A stretch of 45,997 nt of DNA from Tateyamaria sp. syn59 (GTDB lineage: Bacteria > Pseudomonadota > Alphaproteobacteria > Rhodobacterales > Rhodobacteraceae), in the NCBI RefSeq assembly GCF_007995245.1, contig NZ_VCBA01000020.1:1-45997 (forward strand), written 5' to 3'. The translations under genes and the position numbers were made by a program. Shown here in pieces: positions 1 to 8,810 of this stretch; the stretch's first letter is position 1; each line of letters opens with the position of its first letter. Under the pieces are notes generated by a model. It worked only from the letters and a program-made list of their open reading frames with translations, searched no databases and had not been told where the DNA came from.

Positions 1-810
1 CACTGCCAACTGATCAAGCGCTGCTATGATGTCGGCAGGCAGTTGATAGAGGTGCCAAAGCTCTTTTTCCTCTAAGTGCCGCGCAAAGGCATCGGCGTGA
101 TCTGCTGCATAAAGACGCGCAAATTCGATGATCTCATTTCTGGACAACGGTAACAGCGCGAGAACTTTTACAGGTTCTTCTGTATCGTCACTTGTTTCCT
201 GGCCGTCATCCGGCTGTGTGCCGCTATCACGGGCAATCACAGCGGTGAATATTTCTTCCCCAGAGGGAGCCTCGGAAACCTCGGCGATTCTTTCTATGGG
301 CGCGACCAAAGCGGCCACAGCCTGTAAATCCAGTTCGTCAGTCCAATCATTAGGTCGACATGAAACGAAGAAGCGCGCTCGGTGCGTCTGGGCACCTACC
401 GCAGTCTGGATTTTTCGCAAAGCCCTACGAAGCGTGCCTTTGCGCAATTTTAACTCGTCGACCGCGTCCAAAAAAAACACAGCCTCTGCGTCAGACGTCT
501 CTAGCCAGTCTCGAAATTCTTCCTCTTCCTCTGCGGTGATTGAGTCCAAAAACTCTCCGTCTTGAAGCAATTCAAGTGGAACAATAAACGCAGCTTGTCC
601 CTGATCTTGGAGCGCTTGCTTTTGCTGCTTGAATTCATGGGTCTTACCACACTTCCCCTCACCTAAGACGACGACACAGCGGTAAGCATAAAGGTCGCTC
701 CAACGTAGGGAGCCGTGCTCATAACTCCCCCAGATAGATAAATAGTCAGGGTCACGCAGTTGCTCTTCTGATGGGTGCGCAAAACGACGTTCAAATGGGA
801 CATGGATCAT
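1..810 (-). CDS. NACHT-like P-loop NTPase, 3' end beyond window
   Basis: Reading from an ATG at 810 the minus frame stays open to base 1, so about 270 N-terminal residues are visible and the C-terminus is missing. A Walker A motif GEGKCGKT lies at residues 50-57. A NACHT/STAND-type Walker B, FFLDAVDEL, lies near residues 112-120, with the acidic DxxDE arrangement of that class. The ATGA overlap with the upstream 150-residue gene implies translational coupling. Known relatives of this fold are signal-transducing NTPases, many of them anti-phage sensors. Together with the TIR protein upstream, a nucleotide-controlled defence role is inferred. The sensor (usually C-terminal repeats) cannot be seen. 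NACHT versus another STAND subclass is uncertain. Confidence 0.75.
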   Translation of the reverse strand, partial: MIHVPFERRFAHPSEEQLRDPDYLSIWGSYEHGSLRWSDLYAYRCVVVLGEGKCGKTHEFKQQKQALQDQGQAAFIVPLELLQDGEFLDSITAEEEEEFRDWLETSDAEAVFFLDAVDELKLRKGTLRRALRKIQTAVGAQTHRARFFVSCRPNDWTDELDLQAVAALVAPIERIAEVSEAPSGEEIFTAVIARDSGTQPDDGQETSDDTEEPVKVLALLPLSRNEIIEFARLYAADHADAFARHLEEKELWHLYQLPADIIAALDQLAV

Positions 811-1259
811 GTCGCGGTCCACAGGACACGCTTGTCTTGACCCTTCCCAAGAACAATCTGCCAATTCGCAAACTTAGCCTTTGCTTCTCCCGTTGAATCC
901 AGTCCTTCGTGCAAGGTGATTTGGACTTGACCGAACGATCTTTCTGATCTCGCCGCCACAACAAGTTTTGTGTCGGCCCGAGTCACAGAAAGCAATGGCG
1001 CTTCAGAGGAGTATTCGTCAACGAAGCTAGTCTCATCGATCTCAATTCGTACAGATGGAATAATCAGTCCACCCCAGCTTTCGTTGCCTTCGGTCTTGAA
1101 GAACATTGATTTATGCTGCCCTGAAAGAAACACCGCCGTCGGCAGGTCGTCGAGTTGGCCAACCAGCAACGTTTCCTCATACTTTGAGGTCGGCAGGATC
1201 AAGCTGAGCGGGTTTGCGTTACCGATTTTTCCGACTGTGAATTCACTTGGCGACAGCAT
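807..1259 (-). CDS. hypothetical protein, 150 aa, in TIR/NACHT operon
   Basis: A 150-residue soluble protein with no recognised family, signal peptide or membrane segment. Its alternating hydrophobic pattern suggests mostly beta structure. The stop overlaps the start of the NTPase gene by 4 bases (ATGA), so the two are almost certainly co-translated and may form a complex. It lies 81 bases downstream of the zinc-ribbon gene in the same orientation. No function can be assigned from sequence. Position suggests an adaptor or regulatory partner of the NTPase. Confidence 0.7.
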   Translation of the reverse strand: MLSPSEFTVGKIGNANPLSLILPTSKYEETLLVGQLDDLPTAVFLSGQHKSMFFKTEGNESWGGLIIPSVRIEIDETSFVDEYSSEAPLLSVTRADTKLVVAARSERSFGQVQITLHEGLDSTGEAKAKFANWQIVLGKGQDKRVLWTAT

Positions 1260-1340
1260 TTTTCCTCTCAGAATAATGGCCCATGGGCGACAACTGGGAT
1301 GATCATGAATGGCCCTGCAGTTTCGATTTTCGCATTCCCA

Positions 1341-1505
1341 CTAATCCCAACCCTTTCGAATGTCGGTTCGGCGGCACTCGGGACAATGTACAGCTTTGGT
1401 CGGGCGATTGTCGCGGCGAGCTTCGCGTTGTTCGTCCTTGCTAAGCACAGCGGTTTCGAAACGGTGACCGCAATTGTTGCAGCGAAAGCGAGCAAGTTTA
1501 GGCAT
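1341..1505 (-). CDS. small zinc-ribbon protein, 54 aa
   Basis: A very small protein with two CxxC knuckles, CNNCGH near residue 9 and CPECRR near residue 41, separated by a charged linker. This is the classical four-Cys zinc ribbon. I chose ATG 1505, which overlaps the TIR gene stop by 8 bases. A TTG at 1526 would add seven residues. Such ribbons bind nucleic acid or protein. Tight coupling to the TIR gene suggests it belongs to the same functional unit. Confidence 0.65.
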   Translation of the reverse strand: MPKLARFRCNNCGHRFETAVLSKDEQREARRDNRPTKAVHCPECRRTDIRKGWD

Positions 1506-2442
1506 GACTAATACCTGCTTGCTCAATGAACTGGTTCCATAAGTACTCAGCAGCTTGGTCAGGATTTAGCCGGCTAGGCTCATTTCCGAACATTGACATA
1601 GTCACAACCAGGAATTGCTCGTATTCGTCGGACGAGACGTTGAAACCGCCGTTTGCCGTATTGTCTGCTGCGTTCTCATTGAATGAAAAATAGATGTCAC
1701 CAAGCGCGAACCCCGCGTTTCGGCAGTGCACTGTGATATGTGCAGTTCCATGCTGCCGGCCACGATTGACAACGGTGCTGCCAAAGGAGTTCGTGCCTCG
1801 GTCTACAAATCTGCCCCGCAACCCCTCGACCGCGTCGATCTCACCAATCGCCAGCTTGAAATAGTTCCTGATCGCAGTGAACGCCGCGTCGCGATATTCA
1901 CTGCGGTCGATTTCGTCGAAGTCGCGTTGAACGCGATAGCGAGGGGCGGCTTGTGGTGTTGTCGCCGGCTGTTTTTCATCAGCTGTTGAATCGAGTCCGT
2001 TCGACACAATCGCATCGATTATCCGGCGAATTTCCTGTATGACATCGAGGTATGCAGTATTCGCGTTTATCCATTCGGAGATCGGTAGACCGTCCTTCGG
2101 CACTGCTTTCAAACGTCGGAGCTGAGGCATTGCAGCCCAATCGCACGGTTCGACGATGATAGGTACAACCCGTGCTGCGCCCGCTTCGTGCCGCTCCAAG
2201 GCTCGTTGCATCTCCCGTTCGACACAATAGTTGGACGCTATGAAGTCGGGGCTAATCATCAGCAGAAAAAGCTCAGCTGCCTCTAGCTCTTCGCTGATTT
2301 CATCATCCAATATCTCGCCCGCCAAGATTTCGCGGTCGTACCATGTTTCGATCCGACCCTCCCGCTGAAGGTTCGCAAGATGAACATGCAGGCGGTCAAG
2401 TGCGTCTGCATCTCGATGGGAGTAAGAAATGAAGGCTCTCAT
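1498..2442 (-). CDS. TIR-domain protein
   Basis: A 314-residue protein. Residues 1 to about 110 form a TIR domain: it opens MRAFISYSHRDAD, followed by an acidic helix and the segment SPDFIASNYCVEREM, which holds the Cys-x-x-Glu region where bacterial TIR NADases carry their catalytic glutamate. About 45 linker residues follow (Glu, Ala and Pro rich), then a C-terminal domain of about 130 residues that I do not recognise. Bacterial TIR domains commonly cleave NAD+ or make cyclic ADP-ribose signals. As first gene of the minus-strand set with a zinc ribbon, an unknown protein and a NACHT-like NTPase, it is the probable effector. Enzymatic activity is inferred, not shown. Confidence 0.85.
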   Translation of the reverse strand: MRAFISYSHRDADALDRLHVHLANLQREGRIETWYDREILAGEILDDEISEELEAAELFLLMISPDFIASNYCVEREMQRALERHEAGAARVVPIIVEPCDWAAMPQLRRLKAVPKDGLPISEWINANTAYLDVIQEIRRIIDAIVSNGLDSTADEKQPATTPQAAPRYRVQRDFDEIDRSEYRDAAFTAIRNYFKLAIGEIDAVEGLRGRFVDRGTNSFGSTVVNRGRQHGTAHITVHCRNAGFALGDIYFSFNENAADNTANGGFNVSSDEYEQFLVVTMSMFGNEPSRLNPDQAAEYLWNQFIEQAGISHA

Positions 2443-2596
2443 GTGTCTGCTCGAAATGTTTGTATTTTGTTCTAATTTATCCAGGCGCGTCTAGATCGGC
2501 AACTAAGATTTGGGAGTTACTGCCCAATTCGCAAGTGGGGTATCACTTCCCAACCAATGTGTGCTCTTGTAATGCTGCAGTGCAGCGCGAGTTATC

Positions 2597-2626
2597 AAGG
2601 CCAAGGCCAAGGCCAAGGCCAAGGGC
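2597..2626. repeat. AAGGCC hexanucleotide repeat
   Basis: Four perfect copies of AAGGCC followed by one variant AAGGGC, in the stretch between the TIR gene and the insertion sequence. One plus frame reads alternating Lys-Ala, compatible with the tail of a gene damaged by the insertion. The region 2443-2699 otherwise holds no convincing gene; the TIR promoter must lie here. Confidence 0.7.
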
Positions 2627-2699
2627 AGGTCTAGGCCGTCCTCATCGACGCCAGCCGGGCGTTCAGATGCTGCGTTCGCTCCGAGGTCCGCAGTGAGCC

Positions 2700-4223
2700 G
2701 ATTGTGTTGAAAAACTCCTCTTGAGCGACGCCTTGGCGACTGATTCACTTCTCATGAGGCATGGGAGTTCTGGCAATGATGGGGCCGAGGCAGGTGGCGC
2801 AGGGCGCGCTGTTCTACGAGTTCTCGATCGAGGATCACGTGCCGCCAGATCACCTGTTGCGCGCGATGGACCGGTTCGTTGATCTCGTTGATATGCGCAG
2901 TTATCTGACGCCGTTCTACAGTTCGACAGGCAGGCCCTCGGTCGATCCCGAGCTGATGATCCGGATGCTGATCGTTGGCTATGCTTTTGGTATCCGGTCG
3001 GAGCGGCGGCTCTGCGAAGAGGTGCATCTGAACCTGGCGTATCGCTGGTTCTGTCGCCTCGATCTAACCGACCCGGTGCCTGATCACTCGACCTTCTCGA
3101 AGAACCGCCACGGCAGGTTCCGCGATAGCGATCTCTTCCGGCACCTATTCGAGAGCGTCGTCGCCCGCTGCATTGCCGAGGGCCTGGTCGGCGGAAAGAC
3201 CTTCGCGTCAGATGCGAGCCTCATCCGGGCGGATGCCAACAAGCAGTACGCAGCAGCTAGGGCTGACTGGGACCCAGACCGGATCAATGTTCAAGCGGCA
3301 CCCCGTGCCGTGCGCGAATACCTCGACGTGCTCGACGATGCCGCCTTCGGGGCGGCGAGCGAGGTTGCCCCGAAGTTCACCTCCTTCGCTGATCCGGCCA
3401 GCCAGTGGACCGGTGCCAGGAAAGGACCGGCCTTCTTTGCCTACTCCGACAACTACCTGATCGACACGGAACACGGCGTGATCCTCGACGTCGAGGCCAC
3501 CAGGTCGATCCGCACGGCGGAGGTTGGTGCCACGCGGACGATGATCGAGCGGACCGGGGATCGCTTCGGCCTGACCCCGGAACGGCTTGCCGCCGACACA
3601 GCCTATGGGTCGGGCGAGATGCTCGGATGGCTTACGGAACGACAGATCGAGCCGCACATCCCGGTGATCGACAAGTCGGAGCGGCAGGATGGAACCTTCT
3701 CGAATGCCGAGTTCCGCTATCACCCGGAGCGAGACGAGTATACCTGCCCCGGTGGAAAGGCTCTCAAGAAGTATTGGCGCCAGATGAAGAAACCCCGCGA
3801 AGGGGTAAGCAAAGACGGCTTCAAAAGATACTACGCCCGACAGCAGGACTGTCGGGCTTGTCTGTTGAAGGAGAGATGCACGCCAAACCAGCCTGCGCGC
3901 AAGATCGCCCGGCACGTCCACGAGGCAGCACGCGACTTCGCCCGAACCATTGCGACCACCGACGCCTACGCCGATGCAAGCCGACGACGAAAGAAGGTCG
4001 AGATGCTCTTCGCCCTCCTCAAACGCATCCTCCGGCTCGACCGGCTGCGCCTCCGTGGACCCAACGGCGCCAAAGACGAGTTTCTCCTCGCCGCAACCGC
4101 CCAAAACCTCCGGAAACTCGCCAAGCTGGTCCGCGGGAAGCTGGCACCGGCCTGAAAGAAAGGCTGAACCGCACGCGACCGCGATCTGACCCCGTCACTT
4201 GAGTCGACTTCTTCAACACAATC
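2700..4223 (+). mobile_element. IS1182-family insertion sequence
   Basis: The element holds one transposase gene and is bounded by inverted repeats that begin GATTGTGTTGAA on both ends (left 2700-2711, right 4212-4223 on the other strand). They are perfect over 12 bp, with partial similarity continuing inward. Flanking bases outside the 12-mer also show partial similarity (TGAGCC versus TGGGCT), so the true tips could lie up to about 6 bases further out. No clear target duplication could be fixed by eye. It sits between the TIR/NACHT set and the lipid-type locus, marking a recombination-prone region. Confidence 0.8.
2761..4155 (+). CDS. IS1182-family transposase
   Basis: A full-length 464-residue DDE transposase. 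The N-terminal DUF772-type region contains FYEFSIEDHVPPDHLL and the YRWFCRLDL/PDHSTFSKNR segment typical of IS1182/IS5-like enzymes. Candidate catalytic acids are Asp in FASDASLIRADANK, Asp in ADTAYGSGEML and Glu in KKVEMLFALLKR. A Cys-rich insert (CPGGK, CRACLLKERC) lies before the last acid. No frameshift was seen, so the element may be active. The start has in-frame alternatives at residues 6 and 7. Large frames on the opposite strand are shadows. Confidence 0.92.
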   Translation: MGVLAMMGPRQVAQGALFYEFSIEDHVPPDHLLRAMDRFVDLVDMRSYLTPFYSSTGRPSVDPELMIRMLIVGYAFGIRSERRLCEEVHLNLAYRWFCRLDLTDPVPDHSTFSKNRHGRFRDSDLFRHLFESVVARCIAEGLVGGKTFASDASLIRADANKQYAAARADWDPDRINVQAAPRAVREYLDVLDDAAFGAASEVAPKFTSFADPASQWTGARKGPAFFAYSDNYLIDTEHGVILDVEATRSIRTAEVGATRTMIERTGDRFGLTPERLAADTAYGSGEMLGWLTERQIEPHIPVIDKSERQDGTFSNAEFRYHPERDEYTCPGGKALKKYWRQMKKPREGVSKDGFKRYYARQQDCRACLLKERCTPNQPARKIARHVHEAARDFARTIATTDAYADASRRRKKVEMLFALLKRILRLDRLRLRGPNGAKDEFLLAATAQNLRKLAKLVRGKLAPA

Positions 4224-4542
4224 AGCCCAGACTCACCGATGCCGCATCGACGACGAACGGCCGTTCTCTAAAATGAGCCACCTGCTCAACGCCGGCTCAA
4301 AAGACACCATGACATTGAGGCCGCTGGATCCTGATTGGCAAAACTTTCATTCACGGACATCTTTTTGGTGGCTCTTCCAGCAGCGTTCGCGCTTGGATAG
4401 GTTGTATTGGCATGGGCTTGACCGAGGCGGCTAGGAGCCGTTTGCTCAAATCACCAACAAACGGCATGGTTAATAGTTGAGACGAGAACTTGAGCGACAT
4501 TGTTGCAAAGCCCTTGACCCACTTAGAATTTGTTGAGGAACA
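4224..4542. other. gene-poor gap with possible gene remnant
   Basis: Between the insertion sequence and the next gene no complete gene is visible. A plus frame ending at the stop 4432-4434 (with an ATG at 4309) gives a Trp/Arg-rich peptide that could be the 3' remnant of a gene cut by the insertion. A short stretch, CATTGTTGCAAAG at about 4498-4510, resembles terminal repeats of IS6/IS5-like elements but has no partner. The promoter of the downstream membrane protein should lie near the right end. Confidence 0.4.
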
Positions 4543-5163
4543 ATGAACAAGCGCCGCATGTTTCTGAATGTCTTTGCAACGTTGCTGGTCTTTATTTTCA
4601 TTTCCTTATACCTCGCAGAGGGCGCCATCTTTGTTTTTGTCAACCAAATGATAAGTGATATTACAGCTTCGCACGTAGTTGTAACCGATAGAGCGATTTT
4701 GGCGTGGACAACGGTCTATGTTGCTCTGTGCGGACTTGCACTTCCGACACCTGCTGAGCTACCATTAGCATTTTCAGAAAGAGTTAGTCTTGCAATGATC
4801 ATTTTGGCATCAGCGATAAGCAAATCGATTGGCGCAACGATACTCTTTATTGTTTGCACCTCCGGGTTGAAGTTCGGAAATCACGATGCCTATGTTATGC
4901 AAAAAACACTTAGAAACGGGTGGGTAGGCAGACTATTCCATGGTGATCGTTTGGGTTTCATTTATGCTCTTTGTCAAGCGATCCCCTTCGCTCCGATGCG
5001 TTCCGCAACCGTTGCTTATTCGATTGTCTCGCCGCTGACATTGAAGACCGTGGCCATTGTAGCTGTTGGGAGTTTTTTTGGCACAGTCTCCCGAATGCTA
5101 ATCTTTGCCGGTCTCGCTTTGGCTGGCTTTTCCTTACTAACGCAAACAGGTGTTCTGAGATAA
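4543..5163 (+). CDS. VTT/DedA-like membrane protein
   Basis: A 206-residue integral membrane protein with about five hydrophobic segments (near residues 8-32, 50-70, 83-105, 140-160 and 170-195). The C-terminal third, with IPFAPMRSATVAYSIVSP and GSFFGTVSR, resembles the conserved part of VTT/SNARE-associated (DedA-like) proteins, which act as lipid scramblases or carrier flippases. The match is loose. It converges with the GT2 gene. Given the UbiA and GT2 neighbours, a role in moving a lipid carrier or lipid-linked sugar is a reasonable guess. Coding is AT-richer than the window average. Confidence 0.6.
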   Translation: MNKRRMFLNVFATLLVFIFISLYLAEGAIFVFVNQMISDITASHVVVTDRAILAWTTVYVALCGLALPTPAELPLAFSERVSLAMIILASAISKSIGATILFIVCTSGLKFGNHDAYVMQKTLRNGWVGRLFHGDRLGFIYALCQAIPFAPMRSATVAYSIVSPLTLKTVAIVAVGSFFGTVSRMLIFAGLALAGFSLLTQTGVLR

Positions 5164-5278
5164 TAATCTGCTGGCGCAGTGGACACCAGTAATGTCGTTT
5201 GCATCGGAGCGAAGCAACAGAGGGTTGCCCGTGCAGTGGGGTTCGTTGCAGGCAGCACCCAACAAAAAACCGGGACAC

Positions 5279-6478
5279 TCAAAACGTTTTACGCGTAGCG
5301 GGCCAGTTAGATCCTGTTCCCAGCGCAAAGCCAAAGATCGAAAGCGACTTCAACAAATCAATAAGAACCAATTGCGCGCTGAACCAAATTCGATGAAAAA
5401 GCGATACGTTGCGAGACCGACTTGAAGCTTCAAACACACTGGACATGCGACTTGATTTGGCATGCTTTCTTACCAACAGCTCAGAAGTGGCAAACTTGAT
5501 CAGTACCGCAACCAGAAGCCATCCTGTAGACCACGGCAATATCAGGATCGCTGTGAAGGCAACAGGAAGAAAGAAGGTTACCCATACCAAGTAGCCAGCG
5601 ATACGAATCTTCTGGTGCCTGGTCAGTTTTTTCGACGCAAGGACAGTGAACAGGTGCATGCGACATAAGTGCCCCCAGCCAAAGCTCCACCGGGATCTCT
5701 GTTTGAGTAGCTCCCATCGGTCCATGGGCGCAGCTTCAATGGCAAGTAAACGTGGCTCAAATCGAATTTTTCCCCCGCGACACAGTAGTCGAATTGTTGC
5801 GTCTATATCTTCGAGCGCCGTATCGACGCGGAAGCGAAGGCCTTTGATAGTCTCTGAGCGAAAATAAGCGTTCGTTCCACGGAATTGGCTGGTGCCTTCT
5901 TCTCCTGAAGAAAACGTTTCGCTCATACAGGCAGACACGAGAGACTCGTACTCACAAAAGAGACCGAACGAATTGAGACTTTGAGAAGCTGTGATATTGG
6001 ATCCCTGAACGCAATCGGATTCCGCCAAGTGGTGCGAAATTAGGTCGAAATCAACTGCCTTTACGGGCCTCGAGTCGGCATCGAATATCGCGATAACTCC
6101 GCCGTCAGTTGCCAAGATGGCGTTTTCAAGGTTGTTAATCTTGGAGCCGTTCCCTTCTGTATGCCTCACTTCCAATCGGCAAGATGAGAAGTCAGCGTTG
6201 CCGTGCCATCTTCCGTTGCTAGAGATGAACAGTTTTCCGCCAGAGCCAGGGAAACTTTGGTTGAATACGCGTGTCCATTCGAGCGCAAATACCTCATCTT
6301 CAGGCACCTGGACCGGCACGACAACATCAATCTCATCTGCTTGCCTATTATTTGATGGGGTGTACGGTTTCCTGGGAACTTTCAGGCTTAAGGACCTAGC
6401 ACGATTGAACACGACAAGATCCGGCAGAAGAAGGATCAACAATGCAAAGATTCCGCTAAAGAGCACTTGCACTGTCAT
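5279..6478 (-). CDS. membrane GT2 family glycosyltransferase
   Basis: A processive-type GT2 enzyme of 399 residues. An N-terminal membrane segment is followed by the GT-A domain with IDVVVPVQVPED, the nucleotide-sugar DxD in AIFDADSRPV, the acceptor-site ALEDID, and a QRSRW motif of cellulose/hyaluronan-synthase-like enzymes. Two or three C-terminal membrane helices follow. ATG 6478 was chosen because GGGGA lies about nine bases upstream; an ATG at 6550 would overlap the UbiA gene by 47 bases and lacks a ribosome-binding site. It is co-directional with UbiA (25-base gap). Probable action: transfer of a sugar to a lipid carrier or growing glycan at the inner membrane. Substrate unknown. Confidence 0.8.
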   Translation of the reverse strand: MTVQVLFSGIFALLILLLPDLVVFNRARSLSLKVPRKPYTPSNNRQADEIDVVVPVQVPEDEVFALEWTRVFNQSFPGSGGKLFISSNGRWHGNADFSSCRLEVRHTEGNGSKINNLENAILATDGGVIAIFDADSRPVKAVDFDLISHHLAESDCVQGSNITASQSLNSFGLFCEYESLVSACMSETFSSGEEGTSQFRGTNAYFRSETIKGLRFRVDTALEDIDATIRLLCRGGKIRFEPRLLAIEAAPMDRWELLKQRSRWSFGWGHLCRMHLFTVLASKKLTRHQKIRIAGYLVWVTFFLPVAFTAILILPWSTGWLLVAVLIKFATSELLVRKHAKSSRMSSVFEASSRSRNVSLFHRIWFSAQLVLIDLLKSLSIFGFALGTGSNWPATRKTF

Positions 6479-6503
6479 CAAGTCGATCCCCAATGCTTGC
6501 CAC

Positions 6504-7418
6504 CTACGAAAGGCTGATCGAAATGGCAACAACGGCAAACAACATGCCAAGGCGAGTTAGCAGAAGGCCTCGACCTGGTTCGGCCAAATAGATTTTGAAA
6601 GCGATTGCGTTAGCCAATGCAGATGCAGTCAAGAGCGCGGTTGACCAAATGCCGCTTGCCATCAGCGCCCCTAGTGTTGGGATGAGAACCAGTGCTCCCC
6701 AACAAGTATACTCAAGAAATTTTGGGTCCAACAACTGATCAATGGTCCAGACTCCCCAGTCGCGGTCACTTTCGGCATCTTGAAGATCGATAAGCAACTC
6801 CCGCGTAACGATAAACAAGAAGCCAAGACCGAGGATCGTAGCATCTGGCGCTAGATCGAGTGCAACCGAACTGAGGGCAAAGGGGCTCATGCACAGTGCC
6901 CCAACCCAAATCGGCTTGACCAGTGGATGAACACGCCCAAACGGAGAATAAAGCAGCAAAGCAGCCATCGTGCAGATCAGCACTAGAGTCGCGCTTGCGC
7001 CAAAAGTTGAAAGCGTTAGAACGAGCGCAAAAAGGCACGCAACCACGGTGGCAAAGGCAGCAAATTGTGGCGAAAGCTCTCCGGACGCAATCGGACGCAT
7101 CTTCCCAGCTTGCCGATCCATATCTGCATCGTAGATGTCGTTCCAAACAAAACCCGACATTGTCACAAGCCACATGCCCAAGAACAGTGAAATGAGTTTG
7201 CTCGACGACACGTCGCCAGAACCTACTGCAGCAAGGGCAGCAGCGACGCCCGCGATAGCGGAGACAGGCCACCGTCCCGTCGAAAGAAGCATTCCCAAGA
7301 TTGTGTCAGTGTTGTTCATCAAGCCAATCTGGTCAAAAGTACCGTCGCGTGCAACAAATTTGGAGTTTCTGATGCCAATAGTTCGGAAGCTTTGACTGAA
7401 CCAAATTTCTAACCGCAT
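6504..7418 (-). CDS. UbiA-family prenyltransferase
   Basis: A 304-residue polytopic protein with about eight membrane helices. It carries the first Asp-rich signature in WNDIYDADMDRQAGKMRP and the second in DLQDAESDRDWGVWTI, which bind Mg-pyrophosphate in UbiA enzymes. The residues following the first motif fit UbiA members that attach prenyl groups to aromatic or sugar-phosphate acceptors. An internal Met at residue 34 (base 7319) is an alternative start. It diverges from the 452-residue gene across 33 bases and precedes the GT2 gene in one transcript. Joint lipid-carrier chemistry is inferred. The acceptor cannot be told from sequence. Confidence 0.85.
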   Translation of the reverse strand: MRLEIWFSQSFRTIGIRNSKFVARDGTFDQIGLMNNTDTILGMLLSTGRWPVSAIAGVAAALAAVGSGDVSSSKLISLFLGMWLVTMSGFVWNDIYDADMDRQAGKMRPIASGELSPQFAAFATVVACLFALVLTLSTFGASATLVLICTMAALLLYSPFGRVHPLVKPIWVGALCMSPFALSSVALDLAPDATILGLGFLFIVTRELLIDLQDAESDRDWGVWTIDQLLDPKFLEYTCWGALVLIPTLGALMASGIWSTALLTASALANAIAFKIYLAEPGRGLLLTRLGMLFAVVAISISLS

Positions 7419-7451
7419 GTTGAACCATGGAGATGAGACGGGCGATAGAAG

Positions 7452-8810
7452 TTGGGAATACTAAAGGAGTACCTAGTCTGGCCAAGGACAAGATCACTGC
7501 GCTTGGAGTTTTCGCGAAGCTTCGGGTATGATCTTCCAACGGCCTATCGCTCGAAATCCACCAACTTTCTAATCTGGAACCGAGCCTCTTACCGCCGGTT
7601 GGACAGTGTCCCGAGCGACATGGGCAGCGTCCAAAAGGCTAAGCTGTTCAATCAGTCGCTGTGGGGCGGCTTGGCATTGGCTACTGCTGACGACGAAGCA
7701 GATAATGGGAGCATTAACCCGCAGCAATTCCGAGAGCGTTTGCGCTTCATTTTTGAACTCATTTGGGCAAGCTTTCATTACTTCATCGGCGAAGAATTCG
7801 CCGAGCGTTTACGCGAACAAGAGATCTTGTTGTGCCCGATCCGAAACATAGAGTTTTCGCCAAGGGACGTCGAAGATCTCAGACATTTCGTTTTTCAGAA
7901 TGCTCCCAAGCCACACACGATTGAACTCGATGTCAATACGTATGGAGCCATTCTCTTTGGTCGATCTTTAGCGGCGTACGTGAGTCTACTTCATGCCGGA
8001 GGTACGAGTTCCCGAAGAATTATTCATCTAGTCCACCTACTCTCAGTAACGCTTCATGAGGGCATCGAAGGGCAAGTCAGATCTTTGTCACTGATTGATG
8101 GAAGAAAGCTATCATTCAGGGAGTTTTTAGGGGTATCGCAAATGCTAGCTGTTCCAATTGCGAAAATACTTACATTCATCCGATCACCAGATTCATGCGA
8201 GAAGCTAAGAGCTCATTATAAAAGGTATGATCCTACCATTTTTCAGTTCATTCTCGACGATGTGCCCGATTACTTCGAGGACTCATCAACGGGGAAAACT
8301 GGAATTCTGCATGCTCTAATCTTAGAGCAAGCCGACTTGGGACGAAAAGTTCTCGCGGCCATGGAGAAAGGACGAGATTCAGTACAACTAGTTGGCGGCG
8401 CTTCGATGAATTTCTTGTGCCAAGGGAATTGGTCTTCGACCGCCAACTATGCGCGCACCGGTCACCTGCAGGTAGAGGTGCCGCTCAGTGAAATCCGATG
8501 TGCACTTGAAAACTGCCAGATGGATGTTGATATGGAGCTTGCGGCTATCGCCTCAAAAAGGATTGCCTTGGGTCGCCGATTGGCTTCTGCTTTAGATCGC
8601 AAGGATCTGAAAGAGTGCGCTAGGGTACTTTTGCAAAGCAAGGTCTTAAAGAAGGTCATCTCAGGTGTTTGGGAAGACCAGACACGAGTTCAGCCAGTCG
8701 AGGGTGTGACGTCAAAGGCTGTGAGCCTTTTCCCCTTGGTCACAGGATTCTTGGTTGCAAAGTGCCATTTGGCTGCTTGGGGTTACCGTGCAAGATGGAG
8801 AACGAGATGA
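7452..8810 (+). CDS. unknown protein with isoprenoid-synthase-like DDxxD motif
   Basis: A 452-residue helical protein with no confident family. The segment FQFILDDVPDYFED at residues 265-278 (Asp 269, 270, 273), followed by STGKTG, resembles the second Asp-rich motif of polyprenyl synthases, where FQ..DD..D is followed by a Gly-Lys. The first Asp-rich motif is not recognisable. The corresponding helix reads HLVHLLSVTLHEGIEGQ, with Glu instead of Asp. It may be a diverged class I isoprenoid synthase fold, or the match may be chance. Divergent pairing with a UbiA gene favours a prenyl link. It overlaps the next gene by four bases. Confidence 0.55.
   Translation: MGILKEYLVWPRTRSLRLEFSRSFGYDLPTAYRSKSTNFLIWNRASYRRLDSVPSDMGSVQKAKLFNQSLWGGLALATADDEADNGSINPQQFRERLRFIFELIWASFHYFIGEEFAERLREQEILLCPIRNIEFSPRDVEDLRHFVFQNAPKPHTIELDVNTYGAILFGRSLAAYVSLLHAGGTSSRRIIHLVHLLSVTLHEGIEGQVRSLSLIDGRKLSFREFLGVSQMLAVPIAKILTFIRSPDSCEKLRAHYKRYDPTIFQFILDDVPDYFEDSSTGKTGILHALILEQADLGRKVLAAMEKGRDSVQLVGGASMNFLCQGNWSSTANYARTGHLQVEVPLSEIRCALENCQMDVDMELAAIASKRIALGRRLASALDRKDLKECARVLLQSKVLKKVISGVWEDQTRVQPVEGVTSKAVSLFPLVTGFLVAKCHLAAWGYRARWRTR

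Noticed and set aside
3208..4104. 298-codon open frame on the minus strand inside the transposase gene
   Set aside because: It is fully antisense to a well-recognised transposase, has no family features and is a GC-rich shadow frame.
4496..4513. Second insertion-sequence end
   Set aside because: The bases resemble IS6/IS5-type terminal repeats but no partner repeat or transposase remnant was found.
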